NCBI GenBank assembly: GCA_050084985.1
Contig: JBITNC010000001.1
Location: 196,168,001 to 196,232,000 of the forward strand
Reading direction: 5' to 3'
Length of the DNA: 64,000 bases
DNA from: Nageia nagi
Lineage: Eukaryota > Pinophyta
This document shows positions 25,150 through 36,850 of this stretch, in pieces; within the stretch, counting starts at the first letter, position 1, and each line of letters starts with the position of its first letter. The notes under the pieces are model-generated. The model had not been told where the DNA came from. It did not search any database and saw only the letters and a list, made by a program, of their open reading frames with translations. The position numbers were made by a program, and so were the translations under genes.

Positions 25150-25590
25150 GCAATCAAGTAAGGATACATGCATAACCCTAATAGATATGTATTCAAAAAG
25201 TGGGAGGATTAAGATAGTAAGGATTTTGTTTGAACAAAATGGGTAATGGAAAAAGAACTAGATGTCGGTTTCTTTTGCATGAAATTATGATAACATCCTT
25301 ATAGATATATATGCAAAATATGGGAGCATTAAAATATATGGTAAGGTTTTATTTGAATAAAATGGGTTATGGAAAAATAACTAGATGTGGGTTTACTTTG
25401 TATGAAATTATGATAACAACCTAAAAGATATTTATGCAAAATATGGGAGCACTAAGATGATACGGGTTTTCTTTGAACAAAATGGGGCATGAAAAAATAA
25501 GTATATGTGGGTTCCTTTCAAATGAAACTATGATAAAAATCCTGCTAGAAATATATGCAAAATGGGCCATAGATAAAATGGGGTTTTGTT
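25150..25590 (+). repeat. 122-bp tandem repeat derived from a PPR motif
   Basis: Four units start near 25181, 25302, 25424 and 25546, spaced 121-122 bp. Each contains 'agatatatatgcaaaatatggga', a decayed 'DMYAKYGS' of a PPR motif, then 'gttttgtttgaacaaaatggg' (FEQMG). This is local amplification of one motif after the gene had decayed. Confidence 0.8.
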
Positions 25591-25599
25591 TTCTTTGTA

Positions 25600-27860
25600 C
25601 CATGGCCAGTATGGTGATGGAGACATCCACATTGTGCTTCACACCTTATTTTCCCTTTTTACTTAAATTTGAAGGATTTATAATAATTTTATGACTGATT
25701 ATTATCATATTATACCAACAATGCAATACTATATGGTCATGTTGCACTTTTAGATGAAGTAAAGGATAATGTTACGACTTCATACCTTGAGCAGTATGAT
25801 GATGGAGCCATTCTCCATCCTCACCCTCTTTTCCTCCTAGTTGTTTCTAATTTACAAATACATGTATGGTTGATCTTCTTAATTATGTGAAGATAAAATA
25901 AATATCACCAGTTGTAGATTCATACCTTAACCATTTTATAGGAGATGGTGATAGCTCTATCACCTAATTCAAGTGGTAGAAAGACTTATTTCTTGGTGCT
26001 TTTTAATGGGCCAGAGTAGAAGTGGTCTTTACAATGGGAGTAGGAAGAATGAAACAAATTTTGGGCAGGCTACCAAATTTTACAATACATTCACCCAAAT
26101 TTATATTTTTGAGGTGGTTAACCTTTACAATGCTTTTTTACCATCATTATATTACATTTTAGGGTAATTTATTACCAACTTAAAAAGAATCCTTATATAT
26201 TTACTTATAATGATAATTCTAAATCATCTGTCAGAAACCTCATTTATTGTAATATAAAATTAGCTTTGATATACTCCCTTATACATCAAAAACATATCGA
26301 GAGATACTCATACATGGATGGATGGATTATTGTATCTTCCATTCTTGGACCCTTAAATATCTTCCTTTCAAGCTAACAATGGTGAAGATTCATCTAAGAG
26401 GTGATAACCTTCTTTAACACTTAGTCTACTTTAGTTTATTTGTCAACAACTCAGAAAGTATTGTCAATCAAGGGTTGTTAGGCTCCAACATAGTTCACCA
26501 AGATTGTTATTTTTTCATCAATTTTCAAGGTATGTTATTTTTGTTTTAATTATCTCCTGGTAATATAATTACTTAATTTTCCACATCCACAAATATTTTG
26601 GAGTGGAAAATCTTATTTCCATTGAATTGGCCCATGTGCATCCCTATATCAAAGCCTATATTCATAACATCCTCTCCATAATGAAATCTTAAGGTTATTT
26701 TCATGTAGTTGTTCTTGAAATATTCAAGATATAGTTTCTTCCTTGCTATCTACATGTTTGTGGGATTTGGTGGGAACCCTTCAAATAGTGGGCTTAGATG
26801 GCCTTGTGAAAGCATAGCTTCGAGTAATATTCTGTTGTATATTTTTGAGTACTAAGATAAACAAATTTCTTGTTTCTTTGGGTTAAGATTCAATTTCTTT
26901 AGCTTAGGGCTACTTCATTCTTCTTGTTCTCCATGTTCTTCTTTGTATTTTTCTTCTCAAGACTCTTTCCCCAAGTGTATTATTTGAATACCCTCCTTTG
27001 TATCCCTTTTTCTATCTTATTCCTTTTTGTTCTCTAGTTCGATTGAAAATGCCTTATTTAATGGAGTTGATGCCATTTGTGGTGGTGGTGGTGGATTACT
27101 TTGCTTCATTTATCTCTACACTTTGTTAATTTTTTTCTTATCATAGTTTCTCCTTCCCCTTTAGAGTATCTTGTTCTCTTCCTCTTCCCTTGCCATTGAG
27201 ATGAAATTGGACTGTTACCCTTCTCCAAGTCTAGAATGTCTTCTCGACTTTCACTTATGACTTATGTTTGTGCTTCATTTTCTATTCCTTTTCCTTTACT
27301 TTGGAACATCCTCTCTAGTGGAATGTTTTCCCATCCTCTCCAATTATGACATTAATACTAGGGTTAACTCTAGATTGTTTAGCTAGAATCATAACATAGA
27401 CTAATTTAATTATAGATTGATGCAACATAAATTTTATCCTATCCGATTTCAACATTTTTACATAAATTCTCATTAAATGATGAATGAAGAAAAGAAAATT
27501 AACTACCTCTTCTTTATATTTAAAATGATATCAAATTCATTAAATTTATAAATTGTATTTAACTATTAACTATATCTATCACTTAAATATTTTATCTATT
27601 TCTTTATCATACTATATTGTATTAATTAACTAGATTTTATTACATCATCCATTATTGAAGTTTAAACGTAAATAAATCAAAAGTATAATAAAATAAATAA
27701 AGAAAATCATTGGAGATCGGTTCATGAGGAATTGATGCTAAGTAATTGTCACATTGGGTTATAATAATACAACTCCAAACATAAGTGGTTGTAAAGGCTC
27801 TTCAAACAGCCTTGTATGAGTTGTATCTTAATGCAAAGCATCTTCTTGCTGGTCCCCCCG
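25600..27860. other. Intergenic AT-rich DNA, no gene recognised
   Basis: Only short chance frames are present. Pyrimidine-rich stretches near 26900-27340 do not translate into a family I know on either strand. Confidence 0.5.
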
Positions 27861-28072
27861 CACTTGCCTTCAAAAGCTACGGATGAGGGGACCCGCCAAG
27901 TGGCAGCCAGCGTTGCATAATCTCACATATATTCACATTATCTCCTGTGAATCTTTTAACTATTCAAGTTTTCATCCTAGATGGATAATGCTGACGTGGA
28001 CGTGGCCGTTGCTACGGATTCTTGGGGTCCATCCTTTCCGATCCTCCTCCTCTTCTGGCCGCTTCAATTCTT

Positions 28073-28079
28073 TATAAAT
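28073..28079 (+). promoter_or_regulatory. Probable TATA box of the DUF4408 gene
   Basis: TATAAAT lies 59-65 bases before the ATG at 28138. It would place the transcription start near 28105 and leave a short leader. It is the best TATA match in the GC-richer upstream segment. Confidence 0.5.
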
Positions 28080-28137
28080 TACGTTTCGCCTCGAACAACT
28101 TACTGCACTGCGCTGCAAATCTTCTTCGCCTATCTAT

Positions 28138-28932
28138 TTGGGTATGGACACAATATTAGAGATTATGTTCGATAGGAAAGGGGAATCGGTCATGTCAAAT
28201 GGTAAGCAGCCAAGTGTGAAATTGGCAGTGATAGTAGCTAGTAGCCTTCTCGTTGTGATATCCATCCCATTCCCTATAGCTGCATTGATTCCCTCAACAA
28301 TCCATCACTTGCAGTCCACAGCTGAGTTTGTGTTTACGGTGATAGCTCCAAATGTGTGGAATTGGATCACTCCCTCCTGCCTATATGTTTTTGTAAATAT
28401 TCTTATCCTCGTTCTTGGTATTCAATCCGGACCTCTCACCCCCTCCAATTCAGACTATGAACTTGAGATCAGTTCTGGATGTAGAAATGTAAGCAAGTCA
28501 GACGAAACGAGAGATATTAAGGAAAGTGTAGGCCAAACACAAGAAAAAAGCAGCAACATGAAGGAGGTTGATTATTCGCCGGCCAAGTCAAGTGGTGGTT
28601 TGTATTGTAAGAAATCAAGATGCACTTTATTGCGAAGATCTACTAGTGGGCTGTCTAATCTGTCTAGGCAGACTATGCACATCCGCAGCCAGTTGAGTCC
28701 GCGTATGGATTCGGTGAGAGAAACGGTTGTGTTTGAGATTTGCGCTGAAGAGGGAGAAGTGGAGGACGTAGGTGAAGAAGATGAGAAGGTTGGTAGGCAT
28801 GAGGGAAGTTTGAGCTCGGAGGAACTGTATGCAAAGGCGGAATCGTTCATCGGAAATTTCTACCGGGAGCTGAAGATGCAACGAGAAAACTCGTGGAAGC
28901 GCCTTTGCGCTATCTACAAGCGAAGCTGCTAA
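28138..28932 (+). CDS. DUF4408/DUF761 domain protein
   Basis: Single-exon gene of 264 residues. Residues about 29-51 form a hydrophobic segment. A second hydrophobic stretch, WITPSCLYVFVNILILVL (about 76-93), has the 'PS.LY.FVN' signature of the DUF4408 N-terminal domain. The middle is polar with an acidic run (about 203-217). The C-terminus (229-250, ELYAKAESFIGNFYRELKMQ) is a DUF761 motif. This domain pair is known in plant-specific membrane-associated proteins of unknown biochemical role. The start could also be the internal Met at residue 19 (28192), which would keep both domains. Its base composition is clearly less AT-rich than the surroundings and the frame is uninterrupted, so it is probably a working gene. 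Confidence 0.85.
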   Translation: MGMDTILEIMFDRKGESVMSNGKQPSVKLAVIVASSLLVVISIPFPIAALIPSTIHHLQSTAEFVFTVIAPNVWNWITPSCLYVFVNILILVLGIQSGPLTPSNSDYELEISSGCRNVSKSDETRDIKESVGQTQEKSSNMKEVDYSPAKSSGGLYCKKSRCTLLRRSTSGLSNLSRQTMHIRSQLSPRMDSVRETVVFEICAEEGEVEDVGEEDEKVGRHEGSLSSEELYAKAESFIGNFYRELKMQRENSWKRLCAIYKRSC

Positions 28933-30740
28933 CACTTGCCACTTCACCGTAGATACTCAAAATGCTTAATGCATCATTGCGAATTTTCAATTGTTAAAAC
29001 AAATGGACTAAAGTGATGTGCTATTTACTCTTAAAAAGAAAGTGATTTTAGCTTTGTTTGTCATCGGGGTATATTATACTATAATTTATTCGCAATCTTT
29101 TTTTTAAAATGGAAATCAATTTGTTATAGTATGGAAATTTAATCTTATCTTTAGGAGACGTGGGAAAGGTATATTTTCCATGAAATTCATCTATACTTGC
29201 ATCTCATTAAAAGATTTAATGTAATAACTATTCAAGGGGTGGAGGGATTGGAACTTGACATCTTCTTTGAGAAGTTTTAATTTCTACATTTATTTCAATT
29301 CCTTTAATTGGGTTCATATACTCTTCATTTCAAATTGAGGAATTTATTTGGAAAATCCATATTGATCACATATAAGAAGCTTGATATTTTTAAGTGCTTT
29401 AAATTTTATATTATTTTAGAAAATTTATATTGGTTGTTTATAAAAATAAAGTTATTTTTTAATTGCAAACACATCTTCATATTATAAGGTTTTCATATTT
29501 ATCTTACTTTTATTTGTGATTTTTTATTACATAATCAAGATCTTGAAATTTCATATTCCATTTTTTTCATTCTCAAATATTATTATGAATTTGCTTATAT
29601 TTAACAAATGCTTTATTATAAAAACGAAAAAAGAATTCTTATTAAAGATAGTCACTCAAAATCACCAAGTTATGTTAAAGTTTTAATTAGTAGACAATAC
29701 AATAATGAGTGGTAGAAGCAAAGGAAATGGTTTACAAGGTTTATAAACTTGCAAAATGATCCTATATAACATGATGTTGTCTAACTAGGGGACTAATCAC
29801 CCTTGGTAATCTAACATTTCTCTATGATGTTTAATATTGTTATAAATCTTATTAACGATTGTGGTGGGTTCAATCCACTTTACGACAAGCATCAGAGCAC
29901 ATTCACATAGTTATTATGAAAAAATTCTTAAAGTTATTTATATAAAATATTAATTTTTCCTTCCACCACGACCATCCAAGCACATTCTAGAAGTTATTTA
30001 GGAACGTTTGTAAAAGTATTTGATCATATTAGCTTCATGAATGTGCAAAACTAAATTTAAAATAAAAATTGGACAAAAATTTCATGAAGGTATTCAAGAG
30101 TATTTGCAAAGTTATTCAATCATATTAGCTTCATGAATGTGAAAACTTCAATTTTTTTATTTTTATTTTTTAATTTCTAAAAAGAACCTTTGCAAAGCTA
30201 TTTATGAACATTTGAGAAGATATTCAATCATATTAGCTTTGCAAATATGTAAACTTAAATTAAAAAAAAATGCTATGCTTCTTGATACACCACCCTACAT
30301 AATGAGGATGATGTCACTAATGATTATTTCAAACACAAAAAGGTTGAAGCACTTATGGAGGAGCTCATTTCAAAAAAACCCCAAAATCTTAGCACTAAGT
30401 AGGTGGTGAGAATCTAGTTTATTTTGTACATTATTTACTTTCATTATAGTTCATTACATACTGTTTCCATCATTTACTTTCAAAAATAATTCTAGTTTAG
30501 TCCATGATCCAAAATTTGGATCTTTTCAATGTTTTGTAATTTCATCTTCAGTATAATCATTGTGTTCGGTTCGTCGCTTGCTTTCCAAAACTTCTTTAGG
30601 ATTGTAAATCTGATTCCGTATGTGTGAGATATTGCATTTGCAAGTTTGAAATATTTGTAGTGTTTTCTTAAATTTGAAAAGGTTTAAAAAATAAAGTTTG
30701 AAGATTTAAATATATTTGAGCGGCCTGCTTTTTTTTTTTT
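28933..30740. other. Intergenic AT-rich DNA with a short direct repeat
   Basis: No gene is recognised. The only structure is a threefold repeat of about 95-107 bp around 'atcatattagcttcatgaatgtg' (near 30024, 30119 and 30226), with 'agaaggtattcaa/gagaagatattcaa' upstream of each core. Confidence 0.55.
30000..30260 (+). repeat. Three-copy direct repeat, about 100 bp
   Basis: The core 'tcatattagcttcatgaatgtg' or a close variant occurs three times at 95-107-bp spacing, each preceded by 'gtatttgcaaagttattcaa'-like sequence. Its origin is unknown. Confidence 0.6.
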
Positions 30741-30774
30741 AAGAAAAAAAGGACCCGCCAAGCAGTTTCATGGA

Positions 30775-31100
30775 CGACATTGATCTCAGGATATGCACAG
30801 AATAGATTTTCTCAAAAGGTTCGAGAGACTATTAAGCAGGTGAAATCGTTACGTGTAAAGCCACACTCTGCAACCTCTGTCAGCATTCGTCCAGCATGTA
30901 CTTCGAGGGAGCTCAAGAAGCAGGCATGGACGTCCATCAACGAGTAGCTGAAAATGGTTTGCATCGAATGTTGTGGTTGCGGTACCCTGATAGACATGTA
31001 TACTTAGTTTGAACGTACAGAAGACCTGTTTATCATTTGACAAGGTACACGATGCAGACACAGTTTCGTTAGATGCATTGATCGGAGGATGTGAATGCGG
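30775..31100 (+). pseudogene. PPR pseudogene fragment (GC-richer)
   Basis: Broken translation follows the PLS PPR consensus: 'GYAQNRFSQK' near 30794, 'LRVKPHSAT' near 30850, and 'TLIDMYT' near 30987, then a decayed 'LFDKVHDADTVS' near 31035-31070. It is flanked on the left by a short poly-T/poly-A run and stops in mid-motif at about 31100, where unrelated GC-rich sequence begins. It is less decayed in base composition than the array at 1-4799. Confidence 0.75.
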
Positions 31101-31600
31101 AGTCTCCAGGGAAGCGCCAACGTGGAAGCCGCCTGACCATAGTTCACCCTGGAGTCCGCGGTTAGAATGGAGGGAGACTCTCCTGATGGCAGGGAAGTGT
31201 GTCGCCACCGTGTGACCAGCCAAGTGGAAGGTGACGAAGCGGCCTTAACGTGTAGAGTTGACCGCGGGGAGAACCAGCGTGAAGGTTTGGGGATCCGCAT
31301 GGAGACCATATAACGCCACGGAGGGTCGGCTACCGTGGAGCCCGCCAAGTTGAATGGACGGTGTTTGGTTGTCCGCGTGGAGGCATCAGGGGGAGTGAGC
31401 CTGACCCCATAGTGCATGCCTTCAGCTGGCCACCGTGGAAGACTGCGTGAGGAGTCGAACATTTACTGTCAGCCGTCTGACATCGCACCCTAAGCTGCCA
31501 GACCTTGTGATTGCCGTGCCTCGACCAAGCTGCACAATACCTAGTCTAGCCGCCGATCAAAGGGGAGAGACCAACTTGTAAAGTGCCAAGTGGCACAGTT
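31100..31600. other. GC-rich tract of unknown origin
   Basis: About 500 bp with clearly higher GC than anything within 3 kb on either side. Long frames are open on both strands (for example 31462-31004 and 31223-30849 minus) because GC-rich DNA has few stops. None shows a family I know. 'gtgga(a/g)' elements recur at irregular 30-80-bp spacing (near 31121, 31222, 31336, 31376, 31434). Confidence 0.5.
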
Positions 31601-32429
31601 TGATTGCATCCGTCCATTTTAAGTTTTTTGCATGATTTTGCATATATTTTGATATTTACAAAGGTGTAGTTTTATTTTTAATTGGTAGTTAGGCTTAATA
31701 ATGGACTGACAACTATTTGTGAACATGTAAGAGTGCGTATATTTTCAGTTTCGGAGATAAATCCAAAGGAGCTGAGCTTAACGGCATGAGCTCTAAAATA
31801 GAGTTATTGTTAAAACAACAAAATGGGTAACTTAAAATATCATTTGTTGTTAGATATATGAGTTGTGAAATTAATTTTTAAAGGAGCAAAATTTCAAAGA
31901 GGAGGGTAGTAAGAATTTGAACAATTTTTGTGAGAGTATACATGATTTACAGAGACCTGAGGAAGCTATGAGTTGGAGAGAGACTGCAAGAGTGTGTTTG
32001 TAAGTCCATTATGTGTTGGTAAAGAGAGAGGAGTGAGGAGTGAAGAGTCTAAAAGGCCAATTTATAACACCCATCATTATATTGCAGAGAGCATTTGCAG
32101 AACTAGGTAGGAGTTGCTGAACATGGGTAAAATTTATCTCTTATTTTATGTATGGTATTTATTTTTCCTCAATTTCATGCTTTCTTTACACATTCTTGAT
32201 TATTGAGCCATTCAAAATTTAAGATTGGAATTATTGTTTATTAATCCTTTTATTTCAAGCACATGATTAAATTATTGAGTGTGTAGTATCTAGATTCTTT
32301 GAGGGAATTATGGATCGGTCCATGACAAACTATTCCAATCAATTCCAATTCATAAAAAAGCTATTCCAGTCAATTATAATTCATAGAAAATATTCCTTAT
32401 ATTATATGTTATCATTGCAGTCCGTGAAT
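31601..32429. other. Intergenic, nothing recognised
   Basis: No domain or LTR end is recognised between the GC-rich tract and the minus-strand PPR relic. Confidence 0.45.
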
Positions 32430-32830
32430 TTATATTTGCATCATTCATCTTGTAAAATAATTTTTGGGCCTTTTGTATTATTGCAAATTTTACATAATGT
32501 CTACCAAGAAACTCACAACAACAACATTTGATGAAAATCTATTTTCAACTACTCTTTGATAAATATCCATACCTTCTTCTAGAGCTTGTATGGTGGCATA
32601 TTCTAGAAGAACATTGGTAAATATTGTAGAGTTCAGATTTACTCTTGATAGTTGCATTTTCTTAAAGGTCTTTAGGGCCTTTTCAAAAAACTCATTTTGT
32701 GCATATATTGTGATCATTACATTCTATGAGATTGCATTTTGATGAGATATTTTATCAAATAATTTACATGTTATTTCAATATATTCATTTTATGTATATC
32801 TTGCAATCATTACATTCCATAAAATTGTAT
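32430..32830 (-). pseudogene. PPR pseudogene, minus strand
   Basis: The open run at 32717-32490 reads MITIYAQNEFFEKALKTF, followed by 'NSTIFTNVLLEYATIQAL' and 'IYQRVVENRFSSNVVVVSFL'. That is one and a half PLS motifs in consensus order. Stops bound it on both sides. It is the downstream (3') end, on the minus strand, of the repeat array at 32840-34199. Confidence 0.82.
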
Positions 32831-32840
32831 TTCTATCATA

Positions 32841-34199
32841 CATCTTGTCACACAATTTGTGTTCCTTCTTAGAGCATTCAAAATCACAATATTTGATGAA
32901 AAATATGTTATGTCACATTTTGCATGCATGTATTCTACATACAAGTAAAACACATGCAAATGTTATGTTGTTACAATTTGGTCCCAAGTACTTCATTAGA
33001 TCATACAATTCAAGGGCATTCTTCTAATAAGTTTATTCTATGAAATTGTATACGCATTATGCATCTTGTAAAATAATTGTTGGGCCTCATGTGTTCTTCC
33101 ATATTTTGCATATATGTATTCTATATGCAAGTAGAAGACATACAAAGGTTATGTTGTTATAGTTGGTCCCAAATGCTTCATTAGGTCAAAGAATTTAAGG
33201 GTCTTTTTTTAATAATTTTAGTCCATAAATTTGTATTTTCATCATGCATCTTGTCAAATAATTATTAAGTTTCATATTTTCTTCCACATTTTGCATACAT
33301 ATATTCTGTACATAAGTAAAATACATAAAATAGTTACGTTGTTATAGTTAGGTCCCAAGTGCTTCATTATATAAAAGAGTTGAAGGGTATATATTCTAAT
33401 CATTTTAAGTTAAAGAAATTATATTTGCACCATGGATATTATCAAGTAATTATTGGGCTTCATATATTTTTTCATATATTGCATACATGTATTTTGCATA
33501 TAAGCAAAACATATACAAAGGTTATGTTGTTATAACCGAGTCTGAAATGATTTATTAGATCAAAGAGTTTAAAGGAATTCTTATAATTATTTTATTCCAT
33601 TAAATTGTATTTTTTCCATGCATTTTGTTAAATAGTTATTGGGCCTCACATGTGTTTTCCCAAATTTTGCATACATATATTTTGCATGGAAGTAGAATAC
33701 ATACAAATGTTATGTTGTTATAGTTGGATCCTAAGTGCTTTATTAGATCAAAGAGTTGGAGGGAATATATTCCAATCATTTTAGTCTATGAAATTGTATT
33801 TGCATCTTGCATCTTGTCAAATCATTCTTGGGCCTCATGTGTTCTTCCACATTTCGCATACATGTATATTGCATGGAAGTAGAACACATACAAAGGTTAT
33901 TGTGTTACAATTAGGTCCCAAATGCTTTGTTAAATCAAAGAGTTTAAGGTAATTATTTTAATCATTTTAGTCGATGAAATTTTATTAGCATCATGCATCT
34001 TGTCAAATAATTCTTGGGCCTAATATTTTCTTCCACATTTCGCATACATTTATTCTGCATGCAAGTAGAACATATACAAAGGTTATGTTGTTAAATTTGT
34101 ATCCTAAGTGATTCATTAGATCAAAGAGTTTAAGAGCATTATTGTTGTAGCCTTTAATTATATATATTCTAATAATTTTGGTTCTTGAAATTATATTTT
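32841..34199 (-). repeat. ~186-bp tandem array derived from PPR motifs
   Basis: The anchor 'gcatcttgtcaaa' (antisense of LFDKMHDA) occurs at 32841, 33062, 33247, 33435, 33621, 33810 and 33996. Five of the six spacings are 185-189 bp and the first is 221. Each unit, read on the minus strand, joins a 'KLFDLMKHLG' piece to a 'MYAKCGRTHEAQELFDKMHDA' type piece with the middle of the motif pair missing. The next unit is cut at 34199 by element A and resumes at 48665. Confidence 0.85.
34195..34199. repeat. Left target-site copy of element A
   Basis: atttt here against atttg at 48665-48669, a four-of-five match. Joining the flanks restores 'gaaattatatttgcatcatgcatcttgtc', which agrees with the other units of the array. 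Confidence 0.75.
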
Positions 34200-34916
34200 T
34201 GTTAACACCTAAAAATAATTTTAATTTAATTAAAATATCCTTTTAGGTATTTGAAAAGATTTATTTATTTAATTAAATAAATGTTCTTATCATCATGCAC
34301 TCTCGTCTACCTTTATTTTTTATGATAATAGGTCATCTTGACATCACAATAAGCCTAAGGAGGATCCTTAGCACTAGACTTGTTAACTATACAAGTGGAG
34401 GGGTTATGCATAAGTAATTATGACATGATCCTAAATACTTGATAGGTGGAAATTACTTTTGTCATTTATGATCGGTATTTCTTAACACCACCTATAATAT
34501 TTGGATTTTGTTATACATTGAGCTTTATATTCTTGCAATCCTTTACATCCATTTACATGTAATATTACAAGCTTCAAAGGAATGATGATGACATTAAGCA
34601 AAAGAACGAGGTAATCTAGAAAGGTAACCAAGCGACACCGTTGGGATCTTCACATCAATGCTAAGTTGATGATAGTTTGGTGGATCCATTAAATGGGGAA
34701 GCTCATGGTTATTCTTATTTTGGTCTAATATCACCTTCATTCATCATGATAAGCAAAGTAGAGATTTGTATCTTTCATAAATCTAATTTGATAGGTCAAG
34801 GTCAATTAGGTCATTATAATCATATTTGTTTCTTTTATTTACTATTATTTTATGATTAATTAATTAAATTAAATATACTATAAATAATCCTAATTATTAT
34901 TATTTTGGTTATAACA
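34200..34916 (+). repeat. 5' LTR of element A
   Basis: 717 bp, starting TGTTAACACCTAAAAATA and ending TTTTGGTTATAACA. It aligns with 47949-48664 and, in reverse, with both LTRs of element C. Confidence 0.9.
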
Positions 34917-34933
34917 ATTAGTGAACCTAAATT
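34917..34933 (+). promoter_or_regulatory. Primer-binding site of element A
   Basis: ATTAGTGAACCTAAATT follows the LTR directly. Compared with element B (TTTGGTGAACCCGACG) it carries decay substitutions in the same core. Confidence 0.65.
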
Positions 34934-35039
34934 ATTTTTGATATATCACTTTATCCTTCACTTGTTACACCAAAAACCCTAGGGTTTTTGGATAGGACTA
35001 ATCTTGCATTTCAAAGTATTTTAGATATGGAATTAGTTG

Positions 35040-36300
35040 AGTTTTGGCCATGGTATATAGTTTTGATAATGCAACCAAAGATAATATAAAGAAAATAATT
35101 TATGGAAATGAAGAAATAATTGAAGGCTCTAACATTGGGAGCAATAGTCATCCCATTGTTGTAATTCCTATTTATAGGGATTCAAATCTATTGTGTGATG
35201 AAACTCGCAACACTAGGGTACCAAATCTTTAAGTGGAACATATTTTCGATACATATAATGGTGAAGGAGATCCTATGGCTTACATCAAGGCTTTGAAGAT
35301 AAATTTCTAATTGAAATTTGGAATGAATAATAATTTGATGGCCAAATACTTCCCTAATACATTTAAAGGTGATGCACTAAGTTGGTACTTATCTTTACCT
35401 ACTAAATTCATTAATTGCTATGCATAATTTATCTCAAAATTCTATATGCATTTCAAAGATAGTGCTTTAGACAAATGATAGTTTCATATTTAGTTAGTGC
35501 TATCCAAGTTCTAAATGAAAAATTTGATAAGTTTACAAAAATATTTAAAAAGATATGGAGCATGATTCTTGAACCATTAGCCAAGTCTCATATGATATCT
35601 ATATTTGTTCACAACATCCATCCTAAATTGAAATTCATAGCTTTGGATTACATCACACTTCTACTTAAAGAAATTATGCATAGACTTACTTAGAAGGGTA
35701 GGTTCTTAGTTGATGTGGGTGACTTAAAGTATGATAATCCTCCTAAGAGAAAATAAAGGAAGATATCAAAAAAAGGAAGACAAAGAGGTTCATGCAATAG
35801 AAGAACACCAAACCAAAGAATAGATGAGTCAAACAAAGAAATTTTTTAGAAATAACACTTGGTTAACTTTAGCTCCTACCATTATGTTCAAGGATTGCCT
35901 ACAAAAAGGGGTTACTCAAATATTATCCAAAATAAGAACTAGGTCCTAATGATGAAAAAACCAGTTAGTACAATGAGGTAGATTTTTGTGAATATCATAA
36001 GGTTAAAGGTAAAAAAATGAATGCTTGTATGATCTTGAGGAAATAGTTATGAAAATTATGGGATGATGGAAAGATACAATATGAGGCCCATGTAGTAGAA
36101 TTAGAGGAAACCAAACCACTTATGGAAAATATCATATTCAACTAAGAACTATGCAGTACCATTAGGAGAGGAAGGATTAGAGGGAATGTTAATCCAATAA
36201 TGATATAGAGAATGAATATCCCCCATAATTTTGGTATGCAATAACTCCTTGAACAACTAAAGGTAACTCATGCCAAGATAAGTATTTTTTAACTTTTGTA
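35040..36300 (+). pseudogene. Element A gag, broken
   Basis: The open run at 35044-35232 begins MAMVYSFDNATKDN. Downstream frames give capsid pieces 'YNGEGDPMAYIKALKI' (35258) and 'FKGDALSWYLSLP' (35363), then a zinc-knuckle start 'VDFCEYHKVKG' (near 35976). These match the gag of element B (FNGGGDPRRHIQGFKDEC, LEGDAREWFYGLP, CEYHQAKGH). Stops interrupt it more than ten times. Confidence 0.78.
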
Positions 36301-36355
36301 ATTATCAATTGATCATACAGATACTTTATTTGCACTTAAAAAGACTAAAGTTGAT

Positions 36356-36850
36356 ATGGATATTCTTGTTGCTAACTTTATAGAATTAATAGCTAATCTT
36401 GATACAAATCTAGTTTGTAACATGATTTGCTTTCAAGATAATGAATTGCATAATGAAGATGTTATTAAAAATAACTTAGGACTATATATCTGCATTAATG
36501 TTGATAGTATTCCTATTAAAAAATTATTGATTGATACTAGTTTCAATGTGAATATTTATTCAGTTGACTTATTGTAAAAGTATTCTCTTTCAATTTATGC
36601 AAAACTAAAGAAAACTACAATTAGCATAAAAAGATTTGATAATACTAAAAATGAATGCAATGTTTATGTTACTATGCCTATCAAAGTAGGAGATAAAATT
36701 ATTCATCAAAATTTTATATTTTTCAAATGAAATTGCCATATAAGTTGTTTCTTGGTAGACCTTGGATCCATAAGCATAGGGATGTTACTTTCATATTGCA
36801 TCAGTCAATTAAATTTATGCATTAAGAGAAATAAGTTACTATTCATGCAA
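36356..36850 (+). pseudogene. Element A protease region, broken
   Basis: The open run at 36356-36577 contains IPIKKLLIDTSFNVNI, the retropepsin active site. The family's DTG/DSG reads DTS at 36533-36541. The characteristic 'PYKLFLGRPWIHKH' follows near 36730. The frame is then lost. Confidence 0.78.

Noticed and set aside
27981-28175. Hydrophobic 64-codon frame before the DUF4408 gene
   Set aside because: It spans the probable TATA box and lies in another frame from the domain-bearing protein; no homology is recognised.
31004-31462. 152- and 124-codon minus-strand frames in the GC-rich tract
   Set aside because: No known motif, frames open on both strands, and composition alone explains the lack of stops.
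31584-31597. GTGCCAAGTGGCAC inverted repeat as an operator or terminator
   Set aside because: The arms are only six bases with no gene beside them; likely chance.
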